A stretch of DNA of 64,000 bases. It comes from Agromyces protaetiae. GTDB taxonomy: Bacteria > Actinomycetota > Actinomycetes > Actinomycetales > Microbacteriaceae. The stretch is taken from NCBI RefSeq assembly GCF_004135405.1, contig NZ_CP035491.1, forward strand, positions 682,001 to 746,000, in the 5' to 3' direction. The position numbers were made by a program, and so were the translations under genes. Below are positions 37,034-47,100 of the stretch, piece by piece; positions within the stretch are counted from its first letter, which is position 1, and each line of letters opens with the position of its first letter. The notes under the pieces were generated by a model. It ran no database searches. It saw only the letters and a program-made list of their open reading frames with translations, and had not been told where the DNA came from.

Positions 37034-38245
37034 TCAGACCCCGAGGACGGTCGCCGTGAGCTGCGAGAGCGGCTCGGCGAGGGCGTTGACCTGGTCGGAG
37101 AGCGCCTTCTTGTCGGCGTCGGTGAGGGTGCCGTACTCGACGAAGCCGTCTTCGATCGAGCCGTACTTCGCGAGCGCGTCTTCGAGAGCCGTGAACTGCT
37201 TCTCGATCTCGGTCGAGAGGGCCTTGCCCTCATCGCCCTTCGACTCGGCGAGCGCCTTCACGGCGCCGAACGCCACGCCGGCGCCCTGCACGTTGGCCTC
37301 GAAGTCGGTGAGGTCGGTGCCGCTCCACCAGTCTTCCTCACCGGTGATCTTGCCCGACGCGACCTCGTCGAGGAGGCCGATCGCACCGTTCGAGATGTCG
37401 GCGAGCGAGACCGTGAACGACGGGTCGGTCACGAGGTCGTGGAGCTCGGTGACATCCGCGACGAGACCGTCGGCGAACTCCTGGCGCTGCTCGGGCGTCG
37501 AGGGAGCCCAGTCGGCGAGGGCGTCCTGGCCGTCGGAGTTGAGGTCGCCCGGCTGCGGCGCCCAGAGGTCCTTCTCGATGCGGTGGAAGCCGGTCCAGTC
37601 GAGGCCCTCGGCGACGGCGTCGACCTCGCGGTAGTCGATCTTCGGGTCGAGGTCGCCGAACGCCTCGGCGGTGGGCTCGATGCGCTCGTACGAGACGCGC
37701 GTCTTCGCGAAGAGCGAGCGGGCGGTCTCGTCGTCGCCCGAGGCGTAGGCCGCCGCGAACTCCTCGACCTGCGGGAGCAGCTCGGAGACCTGCGAGCGCA
37801 CGTATGCGAGGTACTCGGTGACGGCCTGGTCGCTGAGCTCCTGCTCGTCGGCGGACGCGGCGGATGCCTCGCCCGTGACCGTGAACTCGGCGAGGCCGAC
37901 GGGGGCGCCGACCTGCTGGAACTTGCACGCCGTGTAGTACGTGCCGGGCTCGAGGTGCGTGACGAAGTCGACCTTCTGGCCGGGCGTCACATTCTCTTTC
38001 TCGCCGACGATGCGGAGCTGGTCGTCGGCCAGGATCTCGAACTCGTTGACGTCGGTGCCGTTGTTCTCGAGCGCGAACGAGACGGCGCCCGCGGTCGCGG
38101 TGGCGACGGCGACGGCGCAGCCGTCATCGGTGATGTCGACGCCGATGGCGGCCTGGGCGACGTCGGCCTTGGCGACGCAGCCGCTCAAGGCGAGGGCGAG
38201 GACGCCGGCGGTGCCGACGGTCGCGAGGACGCGACGAGTGGTCAT
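37034..38245 (-). CDS. efeO: EfeO, iron-binding lipoprotein (cupredoxin plus M75 domain)
   Basis: 403 residues from ATG 38245. Lipobox LALSGC with Cys23. A cupredoxin-like domain at about 35-125 and an imelysin/M75 domain at about 140-400 with the metal motif GFHRIEKDLW. It collects iron outside the cell and delivers it to EfeU. Its start overlaps the efeU stop (ATGA). Confidence 0.94.
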   Translation of the reverse strand: MTTRRVLATVGTAGVLALALSGCVAKADVAQAAIGVDITDDGCAVAVATATAGAVSFALENNGTDVNEFEILADDQLRIVGEKENVTPGQKVDFVTHLEPGTYYTACKFQQVGAPVGLAEFTVTGEASAASADEQELSDQAVTEYLAYVRSQVSELLPQVEEFAAAYASGDDETARSLFAKTRVSYERIEPTAEAFGDLDPKIDYREVDAVAEGLDWTGFHRIEKDLWAPQPGDLNSDGQDALADWAPSTPEQRQEFADGLVADVTELHDLVTDPSFTVSLADISNGAIGLLDEVASGKITGEEDWWSGTDLTDFEANVQGAGVAFGAVKALAESKGDEGKALSTEIEKQFTALEDALAKYGSIEDGFVEYGTLTDADKKALSDQVNALAEPLSQLTATVLGV

Positions 38246-39144
38246 GGGGTGCTCCTGATCTGGGTGGATGATTCGACGGATGCTGCGGGGTCTGCGGGCC
38301 CGACGGGCGCCTGGGGCGCGACGGCTCGGGCGTGGGCGCGACTGCGACGCTGCAGCATGCCGAGATAGAGGGAGAGGACGATGACGACGTAGAGCACCCA
38401 GCCGATGACCTGAGCCCACGTCGGTTCGGGCGTGAAGTTGAAGATGCCGCCGAGGACGACGTCGAGCACGCCGCCCGGCTGCACGACGCTCGTGAGGCTG
38501 TACGCCGGAGCACCCCAGCCGGGAATGACGGATGCCTCCTGCAGATCGCCGATCCCGTAGGCGAGCACGCCCGCCGCGACGAAGACGAGGAACACGCCCG
38601 TCCACGTGAAGAACAGCGACAGGTTGAAGCGCACGAGGCCCTTCGAGATGCCGTACGAGATGGCGATCGCCGTGAGGATGCCGAGCACGGCGCCGATCGT
38701 CGCGAGCACGGGCTCGTCGCCTCCGGCGACGTTCGCCCACACGAAGAGCGCCGTCTCGACGCCCTCGCGGCCGACCGAGAGCGCCCCGAGCAGCACGATC
38801 GCGAACCACGAGCGGTCCACCGCGGCATCCACCTGGCTGCGCAGCTCTTTCGAGAGGGTCGCGCCGTGCGAACCCATCCAGAAGATCATCCACGTGACCA
38901 TCGCGACGGCGACGATCGAGAGCGTGCCGCCGAGGATCTCCTGCGCCTGGAAGGTCAGCGCGTACGGACCCCACGTGAGGATCGCCCCGACGCCGAGCGA
39001 GACGGCGACGGCGATGCCGATGCCGATCCAGAGCCGAGCCAGGAGGTCGCGGCGGCCGATCTTGCCGAGGTACGCGACAAGAATGCCGACGATGAGGCCG
39101 GCTTCGAGGCCCTCGCGGAGGCCGATGAGATAGGTGGCGAACAC
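38242..39144 (-). CDS. efeU: EfeU, FTR1-family iron permease
   Basis: 300 residues, GTG start. Seven helices with two iron-passing motifs, REGLEAG (residues 10-16) and REGVETALF (near 126). It moves iron across the membrane after oxidation by EfeB/EfeO. First gene of the operon; an iron box lies 31 bp upstream of the start. Confidence 0.94.
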   Translation of the reverse strand: MFATYLIGLREGLEAGLIVGILVAYLGKIGRRDLLARLWIGIGIAVAVSLGVGAILTWGPYALTFQAQEILGGTLSIVAVAMVTWMIFWMGSHGATLSKELRSQVDAAVDRSWFAIVLLGALSVGREGVETALFVWANVAGGDEPVLATIGAVLGILTAIAISYGISKGLVRFNLSLFFTWTGVFLVFVAAGVLAYGIGDLQEASVIPGWGAPAYSLTSVVQPGGVLDVVLGGIFNFTPEPTWAQVIGWVLYVVIVLSLYLGMLQRRSRAHARAVAPQAPVGPADPAASVESSTQIRSTP

Positions 39145-39174
39145 GGTACTCGCTGTTCGAGAGAAGGGATTGGG

Positions 39175-39193
39175 TGAGCGAAGGCTTACCTTA
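39175..39193 (-). promoter_or_regulatory. DtxR/IdeR iron box upstream of efeUOB
   Basis: On the minus strand TAAGGTAAGCCTTCGCTCA matches the 19-bp consensus TWAGGTWAGSCTWACCTWA at 16 of 19 positions. The left half is perfect. The operon should be repressed when iron is plentiful. Confidence 0.75.
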
Positions 39194-39284
39194 CTCGCGT
39201 GATCGCCCGGAGCGAAATCCCCTCTTCATCGCGGCCCTCCGGCACGTTGCCCACAGGCCCCACCTGCGCCGTCGCCGCGATGGC

Positions 39285-39290
39285 TAGCAT
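39285..39290 (+). promoter_or_regulatory. -10 hexamer TAGCAT, leaderless start at 39297
   Basis: TAGCAT, 6 nt, ATG 39297. Confidence 0.6.
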
Positions 39291-39296
39291 GAGCGG

Positions 39297-39698
39297 ATGC
39301 CCGACACTCCGAAGCACTGGACGGCTCGCACGCTCAGCCGGTTCCTCGCCCTCGCGACCGTCGTCGCAGCACTCCTGATCGGCTTCCTCCCCATCCAGGT
39401 CGAGCGCGGCCCCGACGGCACGGTCGCGTGCGAGGCGCTCCTCCTGCCCGTGGACGGCGTTTCCGTCGATCGCCCTGGAGCGGTCGACGACCCCGACCTC
39501 GACGACCTCGACTGGCTGCTTCGGATCACGGCGACGCAGCTCGCCGAGGAGTCGCTCTGCGAACAGGCCCGCCAGGGCCGGCTCGCCTGGCTGGTCCTCG
39601 TCACGGGGCTCGGCGCCGCGGCATCGCTCGCCGCGGGAGCGGCCTATCGCCGAGACGAGTCCAGCGCGGCCTCGTCGACCTCGCAGACGGAGGCCTGA
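39297..39698 (+). CDS. hypothetical membrane protein with acidic external loop
   Basis: 133 residues. One helix at about 15-32 and another at about 97-115, separated by an outside loop with two cysteines (VACEALLL, ESLCEQA) and a run VDDPDLDDLDWL. The two helices and lone cysteine pair suggest a disulfide in the loop. One base separates its stop from the next start, so it forms a transcription unit with that gene. Not recognised. Confidence 0.72.
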   Translation: MPDTPKHWTARTLSRFLALATVVAALLIGFLPIQVERGPDGTVACEALLLPVDGVSVDRPGAVDDPDLDDLDWLLRITATQLAEESLCEQARQGRLAWLVLVTGLGAAASLAAGAAYRRDESSAASSTSQTEA

Positions 39699-39699
39699 C

Positions 39700-41118
39700 A
39701 TGGCGGACGCGACTCCTGTCGTCTATGAGGACGTCGCCGGCCGGGTCGGCGAGTTCAAGCGAGCCGCGATCGACGCGTACATGCGAACGCAGCCCTACGC
39801 CTGGTCGATCGACGGCGACCACTACGAGATCAGCTCGAGCAGCACCCACACGAAGGTCACGAGACCCCGTGCCGACGGCAGCGGCGGCGGCGACTGGTCG
39901 AGCGACAACTTCATCGCGGAGTGGTTCACCGGGGGTGCGCAGGACGAGCAATGGGGTGACGCGTTCGACACGATCCGCAAGCGCATCGACGGCGCGCTCG
40001 AAGGCTTCCTCGACCTTCCCGACCCACGCGAACTCGACGCGCACATCGAATCCTGCCGAACGGTCGCCCGCGATCTCTCCGGCTCCGTGGCGAACACGGA
40101 CGGCAAGCAGACGGGCGCCGGTCGGATCCCCGGTCTCATCGGGATCGTCGAGCGCGACCTCGGACACATGGCGGGCGACATGGTCGGGAAGTTCAACGAG
40201 AAGTTCGTCGTCCGGCTCGGGGGCGTCGTATCCGGCTACCACGGCCTCTCGATCATCATCGGCGGCGCGCTGAGCGCCGAGCAGGGTCTCTGGACGACGG
40301 CCCGGAACGATGTCGGCAAGATCTTCGGCACCGCGATGACGACCGCGAAAGGCATCGCGGCCGCCGGAACCTCCCCGAACGTCCCGTTGGCCCTCGACAT
40401 CGCGGGCTGGGCGGTCGACGGGCTCGGGATCTTCTACCCGGGGGCCGGCCCCGTCCTGGAGGCGATCGGCCTCGGCCTCGAAGTGGTCAGCGCCACGGTC
40501 GAGAACGACGACCAGGCCCTCATCGACGGCACGGACTTCGAGTCCATGCTGGGCACGTTCGAGGCGTCGCTCGCGAAGCTCAGTTCGTCGATCAGGGTCG
40601 AGGAGGAGTCGCTGCGGAAGAACCTCGAAGCGAACTTCTCGAATGTCAACGCCGACAGGGAATCGTACGACTTCGCCGCCCCGCCGTCGCTGGTCGAGAC
40701 GAAGCACGAGGGGGCGACGGTGATCGCCTACCGGCCGGATCAGGTCCGGATGATCTCTCGCGACCACCTGCCCGCCATCGCCGAGATCCTGAGGTCGTCT
40801 TCGGCCGCCCTGACCGATATCTCGATGTCGGCGGTCTTCCGGACCCACAACGTCGGCCTCGGCCCGTACGGCCCGAAAGAAGCATTCAACGACCTGCGCT
40901 GGCTCCTGTACGAGCTCGTCAAGAACACGGCATGGGACGTCGAGATGGGCGGCAAGGATCTCGGCTACGTGCTCGATGAGATCGAGGGGCAGGAGGCGCA
41001 GATCGTCAAGGACGTCGAGCAGTTCCTGGCTGAACTCGACGGGGGCAACCCGACCGATCCGTTCGATGCCGGGGGCTATCCGGGCAACTCGACGCGTCCG
41101 CCGCGACCGATCATCTGA
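39700..41118 (+). CDS. large helical protein of unknown function
   Basis: 472 residues, no signal peptide. The N-terminal 130 residues are amphipathic and Trp-containing (YAWSIDGDHYEIS, IAEWFTGGAQDEQWG). Residues about 160-270 form a Gly/Ala-rich hydrophobic region (SIIIGGALSAEQG, VDGLGIFYPGAGPVLEAIGLGLEVV) with the look of membrane-inserting or type VII-exported toxin-like proteins. The C-terminal half is charged helix. No catalytic motif is seen. It is coupled to the small membrane protein before it, which could be a partner or immunity-like protein. This last point is speculation. Confidence 0.7.
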   Translation: MADATPVVYEDVAGRVGEFKRAAIDAYMRTQPYAWSIDGDHYEISSSSTHTKVTRPRADGSGGGDWSSDNFIAEWFTGGAQDEQWGDAFDTIRKRIDGALEGFLDLPDPRELDAHIESCRTVARDLSGSVANTDGKQTGAGRIPGLIGIVERDLGHMAGDMVGKFNEKFVVRLGGVVSGYHGLSIIIGGALSAEQGLWTTARNDVGKIFGTAMTTAKGIAAAGTSPNVPLALDIAGWAVDGLGIFYPGAGPVLEAIGLGLEVVSATVENDDQALIDGTDFESMLGTFEASLAKLSSSIRVEEESLRKNLEANFSNVNADRESYDFAAPPSLVETKHEGATVIAYRPDQVRMISRDHLPAIAEILRSSSAALTDISMSAVFRTHNVGLGPYGPKEAFNDLRWLLYELVKNTAWDVEMGGKDLGYVLDEIEGQEAQIVKDVEQFLAELDGGNPTDPFDAGGYPGNSTRPPRPII

Positions 41119-41168
41119 GTGCGGGCCGCCCCGACGACGGCCCTCGACCGCCTGAGCCGGTGAGCGCG

Positions 41169-41174
41169 TAGCGT
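41169..41174 (+). promoter_or_regulatory. -10 hexamer TAGCGT, leaderless start of ptrB
   Basis: TAGCGT, 6 nt, ATG 41181. Confidence 0.6.
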
Positions 41175-41180
41175 TGGGTC

Positions 41181-43328
41181 ATGCTCACCCCGCCCGTCAC
41201 GAAGAAGCGCCCGGTCACCCGCGAACACCACGGCGACGTGTTCGTCGACGACTACGAGTGGCTGCGTGAGAAGGACGACCCCGAGGTCGTCGCGCATCTG
41301 CACGAGGAGAACGCCTACACGAAGGCCCGTACCGAGCACTTGACGGTCCTCACCGAGCAGGTCTTCGAAGAGATCAAGGCGCGCACGAAAGAGACCGACC
41401 TCTCGGTGCCGACGCGCGAGGGCGACTGGTGGTACTTCTCGCGCACGGTCGAGGGGTCGGAGTACGGCATCCACTGCCGGGTCCCCGCGGCGGGCCCCGA
41501 CGACTGGGAGCCCCCGGTGACGGATGTCTCCGACTCGCCGCTTCCCGGCGAGCAGGTGCTCCTCGACGAGAACCTCGAAGCCGAGGGCCACGAGTTCTTC
41601 TCGCTCGGCAGCTTCGACGTGTCGGGCGACGGCACGACGCTCCTCTACGGCGTCGACGTCGACGGCGACGAGCGCTACAGACTGCGCCTGCGCGCGCTCG
41701 ACGGCTCGGGCCGCGTCTACGACGACGTCATCGAAGACACCGCCGCGGGCGCGACCTTCGACCCCACCGGACGCTACGTCTACTACGCGACGGTCGACGA
41801 AGCCTGGCGCCCCGACACGATCTGGCGGCACGAGGTCGGCACCGAGGCATCCGCCGACGTCCAGGTCTTCACCGACCCCGACGAGCGGTTCTGGCTCGGC
41901 GTCGGCCTCACGCGCAGCCGCAAGTACGTCGTCATCGAAGCGGGCTCGAACATCACGAGCGAGACGTGGCTGCTCGACGCCGACGACCCGATGGGCGAGT
42001 TCACGGTCGTGTGGCCGCGCAAGGACGGCGTCGAATACGACGTCGAGCACGTCGTCGCGGGCGGCAAGGACCGCTTGCTCATCACCCACAACGACGGCGC
42101 CGTGAACTTCGAGCTCGTGTCGGTCGCCGCTTCAGACCCGCAGGGGCCGCGGCGGATGCTCCTCCCCCACTCCGAGGAGATGCGCATCGAGGGCGTCGAC
42201 GCGTTCCGCGACTTCGTCGCGCTCGAGTACCGTCGCGACGGGCTGCCGCGCGTCGCCGTCGCCAAGGTGCCCCCGCAGGGTCTGCCGGCCGACGCGACGC
42301 CCGACGACACCCTGCACGAACTCGTCTTCGACGAGGCGCTCTCGGCCGCGGGGCTCTCGGGGAACCCTTCGTGGGAGCAACCCCTCCTCCGCATCGGGTA
42401 CGGCAGCTTCGTGACGCCGTCGACCGTCATCGACGTCGTCGTCGAGACGGGCGAGCGCATCGTCCGCAAGCAGCAGCCCGTGCTCGGCGACTACGACCCG
42501 ACGGCATACACCCAGCGCAGGGACTGGGCCGAGGCATCCGACGGCGCCCTCGTGCCGATCTCCCTCGTCTACCGCACCGACCTCGTCGAGCCGGGCACGC
42601 CCGCGCCGACCCTGCTCTACGGCTACGGGTCGTACGAGTACTCGATCGACCCGGGCTTCTCGATCGCGCGCCTCTCCCTCCTCGACCGCGGCATCGTCTT
42701 CGCCGTCGCGCACGTGCGCGGCGGCGGCGAGCTCGGCAGGCTCTGGTACGAGCACGGCAAGAAGCTCGAGAAGAAGCACACGTTCAGCGACTTCGTCGCG
42801 GTCGCGAGGCACCTGGTCGACACGGATGTCACTGCGCCCGACCGGCTCGTCGCGCAGGGCGGATCGGCCGGCGGCCTCTTGATGGGAGCGGTCGCGAATC
42901 TCGCGCCGAAGCTCTTCAGCGGCATCCTCGCCGAAGTGCCGTTCGTCGACGCGCTCACGTCGATCCTCGACCCCGACCTGCCGCTCACCGTCATCGAGTG
43001 GGACGAGTGGGGCAACCCCCTCGACGACCCCGAGGTGTACGCCTACATGAAGTCGTACTCACCGTACGAGAACGTGCACGACGGACACCACGGCAGCTCG
43101 TACCCGCCGATCCTCGCCGTGACCTCGCTCAACGACACGCGCGTGCTCTACGTCGAGCCCGCGAAGTGGGTCGCGAAGCTCCGCGAGTGCGGCGCCGACG
43201 CCCTGCTCAAGATCGAGATGGCGGCCGGACACGGCGGCGTGTCGGGCCGCTACGCGTCGTGGCGCGAGCGCGCGTTCGCGTACGCGTGGGTCATCGACCG
43301 GGCCAAGGCGCACCCGACGGGCGAGTAG
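41181..43328 (+). CDS. ptrB: oligopeptidase B-type S9 peptidase
   Basis: 715 residues. The N-terminal beta-propeller (about 70-420) begins after DDYEWLREKDDPEVVAHL. The alpha/beta-hydrolase domain has Ser562 in QGGSAGGLLMG, Asp652 in SLNDTRV and His684 in GHGGVSGRY. Cleaves short peptides after basic residues; cytosolic. The length is normal for the family (about 690-720). Confidence 0.94.
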   Translation: MLTPPVTKKRPVTREHHGDVFVDDYEWLREKDDPEVVAHLHEENAYTKARTEHLTVLTEQVFEEIKARTKETDLSVPTREGDWWYFSRTVEGSEYGIHCRVPAAGPDDWEPPVTDVSDSPLPGEQVLLDENLEAEGHEFFSLGSFDVSGDGTTLLYGVDVDGDERYRLRLRALDGSGRVYDDVIEDTAAGATFDPTGRYVYYATVDEAWRPDTIWRHEVGTEASADVQVFTDPDERFWLGVGLTRSRKYVVIEAGSNITSETWLLDADDPMGEFTVVWPRKDGVEYDVEHVVAGGKDRLLITHNDGAVNFELVSVAASDPQGPRRMLLPHSEEMRIEGVDAFRDFVALEYRRDGLPRVAVAKVPPQGLPADATPDDTLHELVFDEALSAAGLSGNPSWEQPLLRIGYGSFVTPSTVIDVVVETGERIVRKQQPVLGDYDPTAYTQRRDWAEASDGALVPISLVYRTDLVEPGTPAPTLLYGYGSYEYSIDPGFSIARLSLLDRGIVFAVAHVRGGGELGRLWYEHGKKLEKKHTFSDFVAVARHLVDTDVTAPDRLVAQGGSAGGLLMGAVANLAPKLFSGILAEVPFVDALTSILDPDLPLTVIEWDEWGNPLDDPEVYAYMKSYSPYENVHDGHHGSSYPPILAVTSLNDTRVLYVEPAKWVAKLRECGADALLKIEMAAGHGGVSGRYASWRERAFAYAWVIDRAKAHPTGE

Positions 43329-43338
43329 TGGGGCGAGG

Positions 43339-44063
43339 TCAAGCGCCGCGGGGTCGGCCCGCGGCGGGCTCGCCGTCGCGCCAGCCCGACAGGCTCCGGC
43401 GCACCTCCTCGACCGTGGGGATGTCTCCGCCGGGCGGCCGGCGCGGTACGCCGTCGGCGCGCAGCGCGTCGAGGAAGAGATCCCGCTGCCGACGGATGAC
43501 GACCTCGCGCACCGACTCGGGCAGCGCGAAGAGCGCCTGCAGCATGAGCGGCACGAAGATCGCGTCGGTCGCCTGGATGTCACGGCGGAGCGACCCCTCG
43601 GCCCATGCCCGGTCGATGGCGTGCAGCACGTCGGCCTCCCACCGCGGCGGGAGCGGGCGGAGTCGCCGCACGGTCGGGTCGATCGGGCGCAGCCACGGCC
43701 GATCGCGGTAGACGCCGGTCACGCCGTCGATGAAGGCGACGATCGCGTCCCACCCGGTGGGCGCCGCCTCGGCCGTGTCGCAGACCTGATCGAGGGCGTC
43801 CGCGGCCCGCTCGTACAAGCCCATCACGAGCGCGTCGCGATCGGCGAAGTTCCGGTAGAGGGTGCCGACGCCCACGCCCGCGCGGTCGGCGATCCGATGG
43901 ATCGGCGCATCGACGCCGAGTTCGGCGAAGACCTCGCCGGCCGCGTCGAGGATGCGCTCGCGATTCGCGATCGCGTCGGAGCGTTTCGCGCGACGCCGCG
44001 CTGCTTGCCCCCGGACTCTTGCCCCCCAGACGGGGGATGGGGGCCATCTGTGTTCAGTGCCAT
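43339..44063 (-). pseudogene. TetR-family regulator, frame broken by one missing base
   Basis: The ATG at 44063 has AGGAG 6 nt upstream and reads 25 residues to GGKQRGVAR. The HTH itself (RERILDAAGEVFAELGVDAPIHRIADRAGVGVGTLYRNF) is in the next frame and has no start codon of its own. One extra base near the TTT run at 43984-43986 joins them into a 241-residue TetR protein. The only intact start within the HTH frame (43875) would delete half of the DNA-binding domain. It probably controls the divergent giant surface-protein gene through the palindrome at 44075-44092. Confidence 0.75.
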
Positions 44064-44074
44064 TCTTCTCCTAA

Positions 44075-44092
44075 GTGGAATGGTACGTCCAC
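44075..44092. promoter_or_regulatory. inverted repeat GTGGAATGGTACGTCCAC
   Basis: GTGGA and TCCAC arms around 8 nt, in the 44-bp gap between the divergent TetR gene and the giant surface-protein gene. Confidence 0.6.
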
Positions 44093-44107
44093 ATAAGGGG
44101 TTCTGCG

Positions 44108-47100
44108 ATGAAGCGATCCGGCGTGTCCCGCGTGTTCACGAACTCGTCCTCCAAGAAGCGGCGGCGCTTCTCCGTGCTCCTCACCTTCACGGCCGCGGCG
44201 GCGCTCGTCACTCCGCTCGCCGCGACGCCGGCAGCGGCCGAAGAAGGCGACGACATCGTCATCGCGAGCTCCACAGTCCCATACCTCACGGCCGAGCCCG
44301 GCGTGATCAACAACATCATCGTCCTCGACGGCGGCGGCGTGCAGATCGGCAACTCGGCCACCCTTCCGGCCCCGCAGTGCGTGCCGCTCGACGGATCGGG
44401 CAGCAACGACCCGACCTCCGGCACGCTCTGCGTCGGCTCGCCGACGAACGTCGACCCGACCCCGCTGCAGGTCGGCGGCATCGAAGACTTCCTCTCGGCC
44501 GACGAGGCCGGCGCGTTCTCGGCGCTCGGGTGGCTCATGCAGGAGGCCAAGAACGCCGTCGCAGCCCTCTACGACGTCCCCGCCGACGGTCGCCTCTCGC
44601 TCTACGCGGGCGACCAGATCCGGGCCTACATGATCTCCCGCATCCTCGACATCGCCGACAAGGCCGTCTACGGCGTGGAACTCACCGCCAACGAACTGCT
44701 CGCACTCGAGTTCGTCGAGTCCAGGTTCGCCACTACCGACCAGAAACTGGCCCAGTGGGCGCTCGACGAGTACAACTCGTACCAGGCCGCCGAGTGCGGC
44801 TACACGCCTCCGGCGGCCCCCGCGTTCGTCACCGAACCCGTCGGCCTCCCGCAAGACGTCATCGCCTGGTGTGCGCGGCGCCACACGGTGCTCGAGAGCG
44901 CGTTCGTCTTCGCGCCGGCACTGCCCTCGGCCGCGCACTTCCGGGCGTGGGCCATGTACCGCCACTACGCCGAGCTCGGGCTCGATCGGCTCAACTCCCC
45001 CGCGATCCAGGATTCGCTCGGCGACACGAACCGCGCGATGCTCGCGTTGGGCGGCATCGGCGCCGCGGCGGGAGCCGCCGCCGTCGCAGGCGCCTCGATC
45101 GGGGCATCCGTCACCGCCTCCTCCTTCGTCGCCGGAGCGATCGCCTCGTCCGTCCTCACGCCGAGCTTCGCCGCCGGAACGGGAGCGTCGGTCACCTCGT
45201 CCGTCGCGATCTCCACCGTCGGCGCCGCAGCAGCGGCGGGCATCGTCGCGGTCGTCGTCATCGGTGTCGTCATCACGGCCGTGTCGATCTGGCAGCTCGT
45301 GGAGTACGAAGAGATCGGCCAGAGCCTCAGGGAGAGCCTCGAGGACGCGAACGACGCGGCGGACGACCCGTTCGGGCTGGAAGAGCTCTCCGGCGACTTC
45401 GCCGGCCTCCCCATTCGAACCGGCCTCACCGACGCGAACCTCCCGTCGTACCGCACGCCGGCGATGATCGCTCGGGTGAACGAGATCATCACGGGCGCGA
45501 GCACCAAGAAGTTCTCGGGCGTCTACCTGCCCGACGACGACACGTTGTGGGCCGACAACGCGACCACTCCCGACGACTTCCGGTTCTTCGTCACCGACTC
45601 CGCCGGGTCGCGCGTGCAGGACTCGCTTTCGATCCCCGTCGACGGGGTCGCCACGACCGTGCGGTTCAGCAAAGGCTGGATGATCACCGACACGGGCGAC
45701 GGGGAGAAGCCCGGTCTCGAGTTCGGCTACGTCGACCCCGACGGCAACCGGGTGCTCGCCACCCGCGCGCCGGCATCGGTCGGCGGGTTCACGCTCACGA
45801 CGATCACCCCCGACAACGAGTTCTCGAGTCGGGCCGACGACTCCGTGTCCTACCTCGACGCCGATGGCGGACTCGTGACCGCGACGCTCGTCGGGAACTC
45901 GACCTCCGAGCTCGGGGGCCCGGTCCCGACCGCCGTCGGGCCGCTCATCCCGGGACGCACGGTGATCCTCCGGCCGAACCCCGTCGACCTCGAGGGCCAC
46001 TTCGATCTCGACCGCTACGCCACGGGGTACGACTACACGTGGACGATCCAGCGCTTCGACGTCGACGCCTCGCTCTGGTCGAACGTGCAGGACCCGGCGG
46101 TGGGCTACGACACCCGGTTCAAGCCGACCGAAGTGGGGCGGTACCGCGCGAGCGTGCTCATGCACGATACCGATCCGTCCGACGGCGTGGACGACGACGT
46201 GTGGGGGCTCGTCGAGTTCCAGATCGTGCCGCCGGTCGTCGAAGCCCTCGAACTCTCCCTCGCCGACGACGGCATCGACGGCCTGCAGGTCTCGGCGCAG
46301 TTCGGCGCGCAGATCCCTTCCGACGACTTCACCGTCAGCGTGCAGTGGCCCGCGAAGCTCGACGGCACGCCCGGCCCCGTCGCGGAGCTCGACCTGCCGT
46401 GCCTCACGATCGACCCCATGAGCTGCTCGACCGTGCGCACCGAGAACTTCCCCGAGCACCGTGCCGCACTCGCGTACACGCTCCCCGTCGATGCCGACAC
46501 GAGCCGCGGCGTCGACGTGACGGTCACCGACCGGTTCGGCGCGAGCACGACCCGCCACTTCGAGATCGCGAACCCCGCGCGGCCCTCGCTCCTGCCGCCC
46601 GAGATCGCTCCCGCACCGACCCAGTCCGGCACGGTCGCGTACTCGGCCCACGGCATCTCGGTGCAGGTCCCCGTCGCCGTCGGCGGCGATCAGAACTACG
46701 AGGTCGCACGGATCGCCCCGGGTGCGGGCTCCACCGCCGAGTCGACCAACTTCGGCATCGTCGACCCCGCGACGGGACTTCCGGTCACGACCCTCGTGCT
46801 GCTCGACGGCAAGATCACGGTCACCGCCGCGTTCGACGATCCGAGCGGCGAGTGGGTGCTCATCGCACGGGCGATCGGAGACGTCGGCGACATCGGCGCG
46901 ACCACGATTCCGCTCGTGGTGCAGCAGGCGGCCGGCGGCACGCGCGCGTCGTCGACGCTGACCGTCGAGTTCCTGCCGTCGGCAGGCAACCGGTTCCGTG
47001 CGGCGCTCGCACGTGACATCGAACCGCTCTCGACCGTCGAAGCGATGCCCCAGCTCGTGCCGTACCTCATCGGCGGCCAGACCGATTGGGGCGAGTACGC

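Noticed and set aside
43339-43875. Shorter TetR protein starting at 43875
   Set aside because: It would lack most of the helix-turn-helix; the upstream frame plus one base gives a normal TetR N-terminus.
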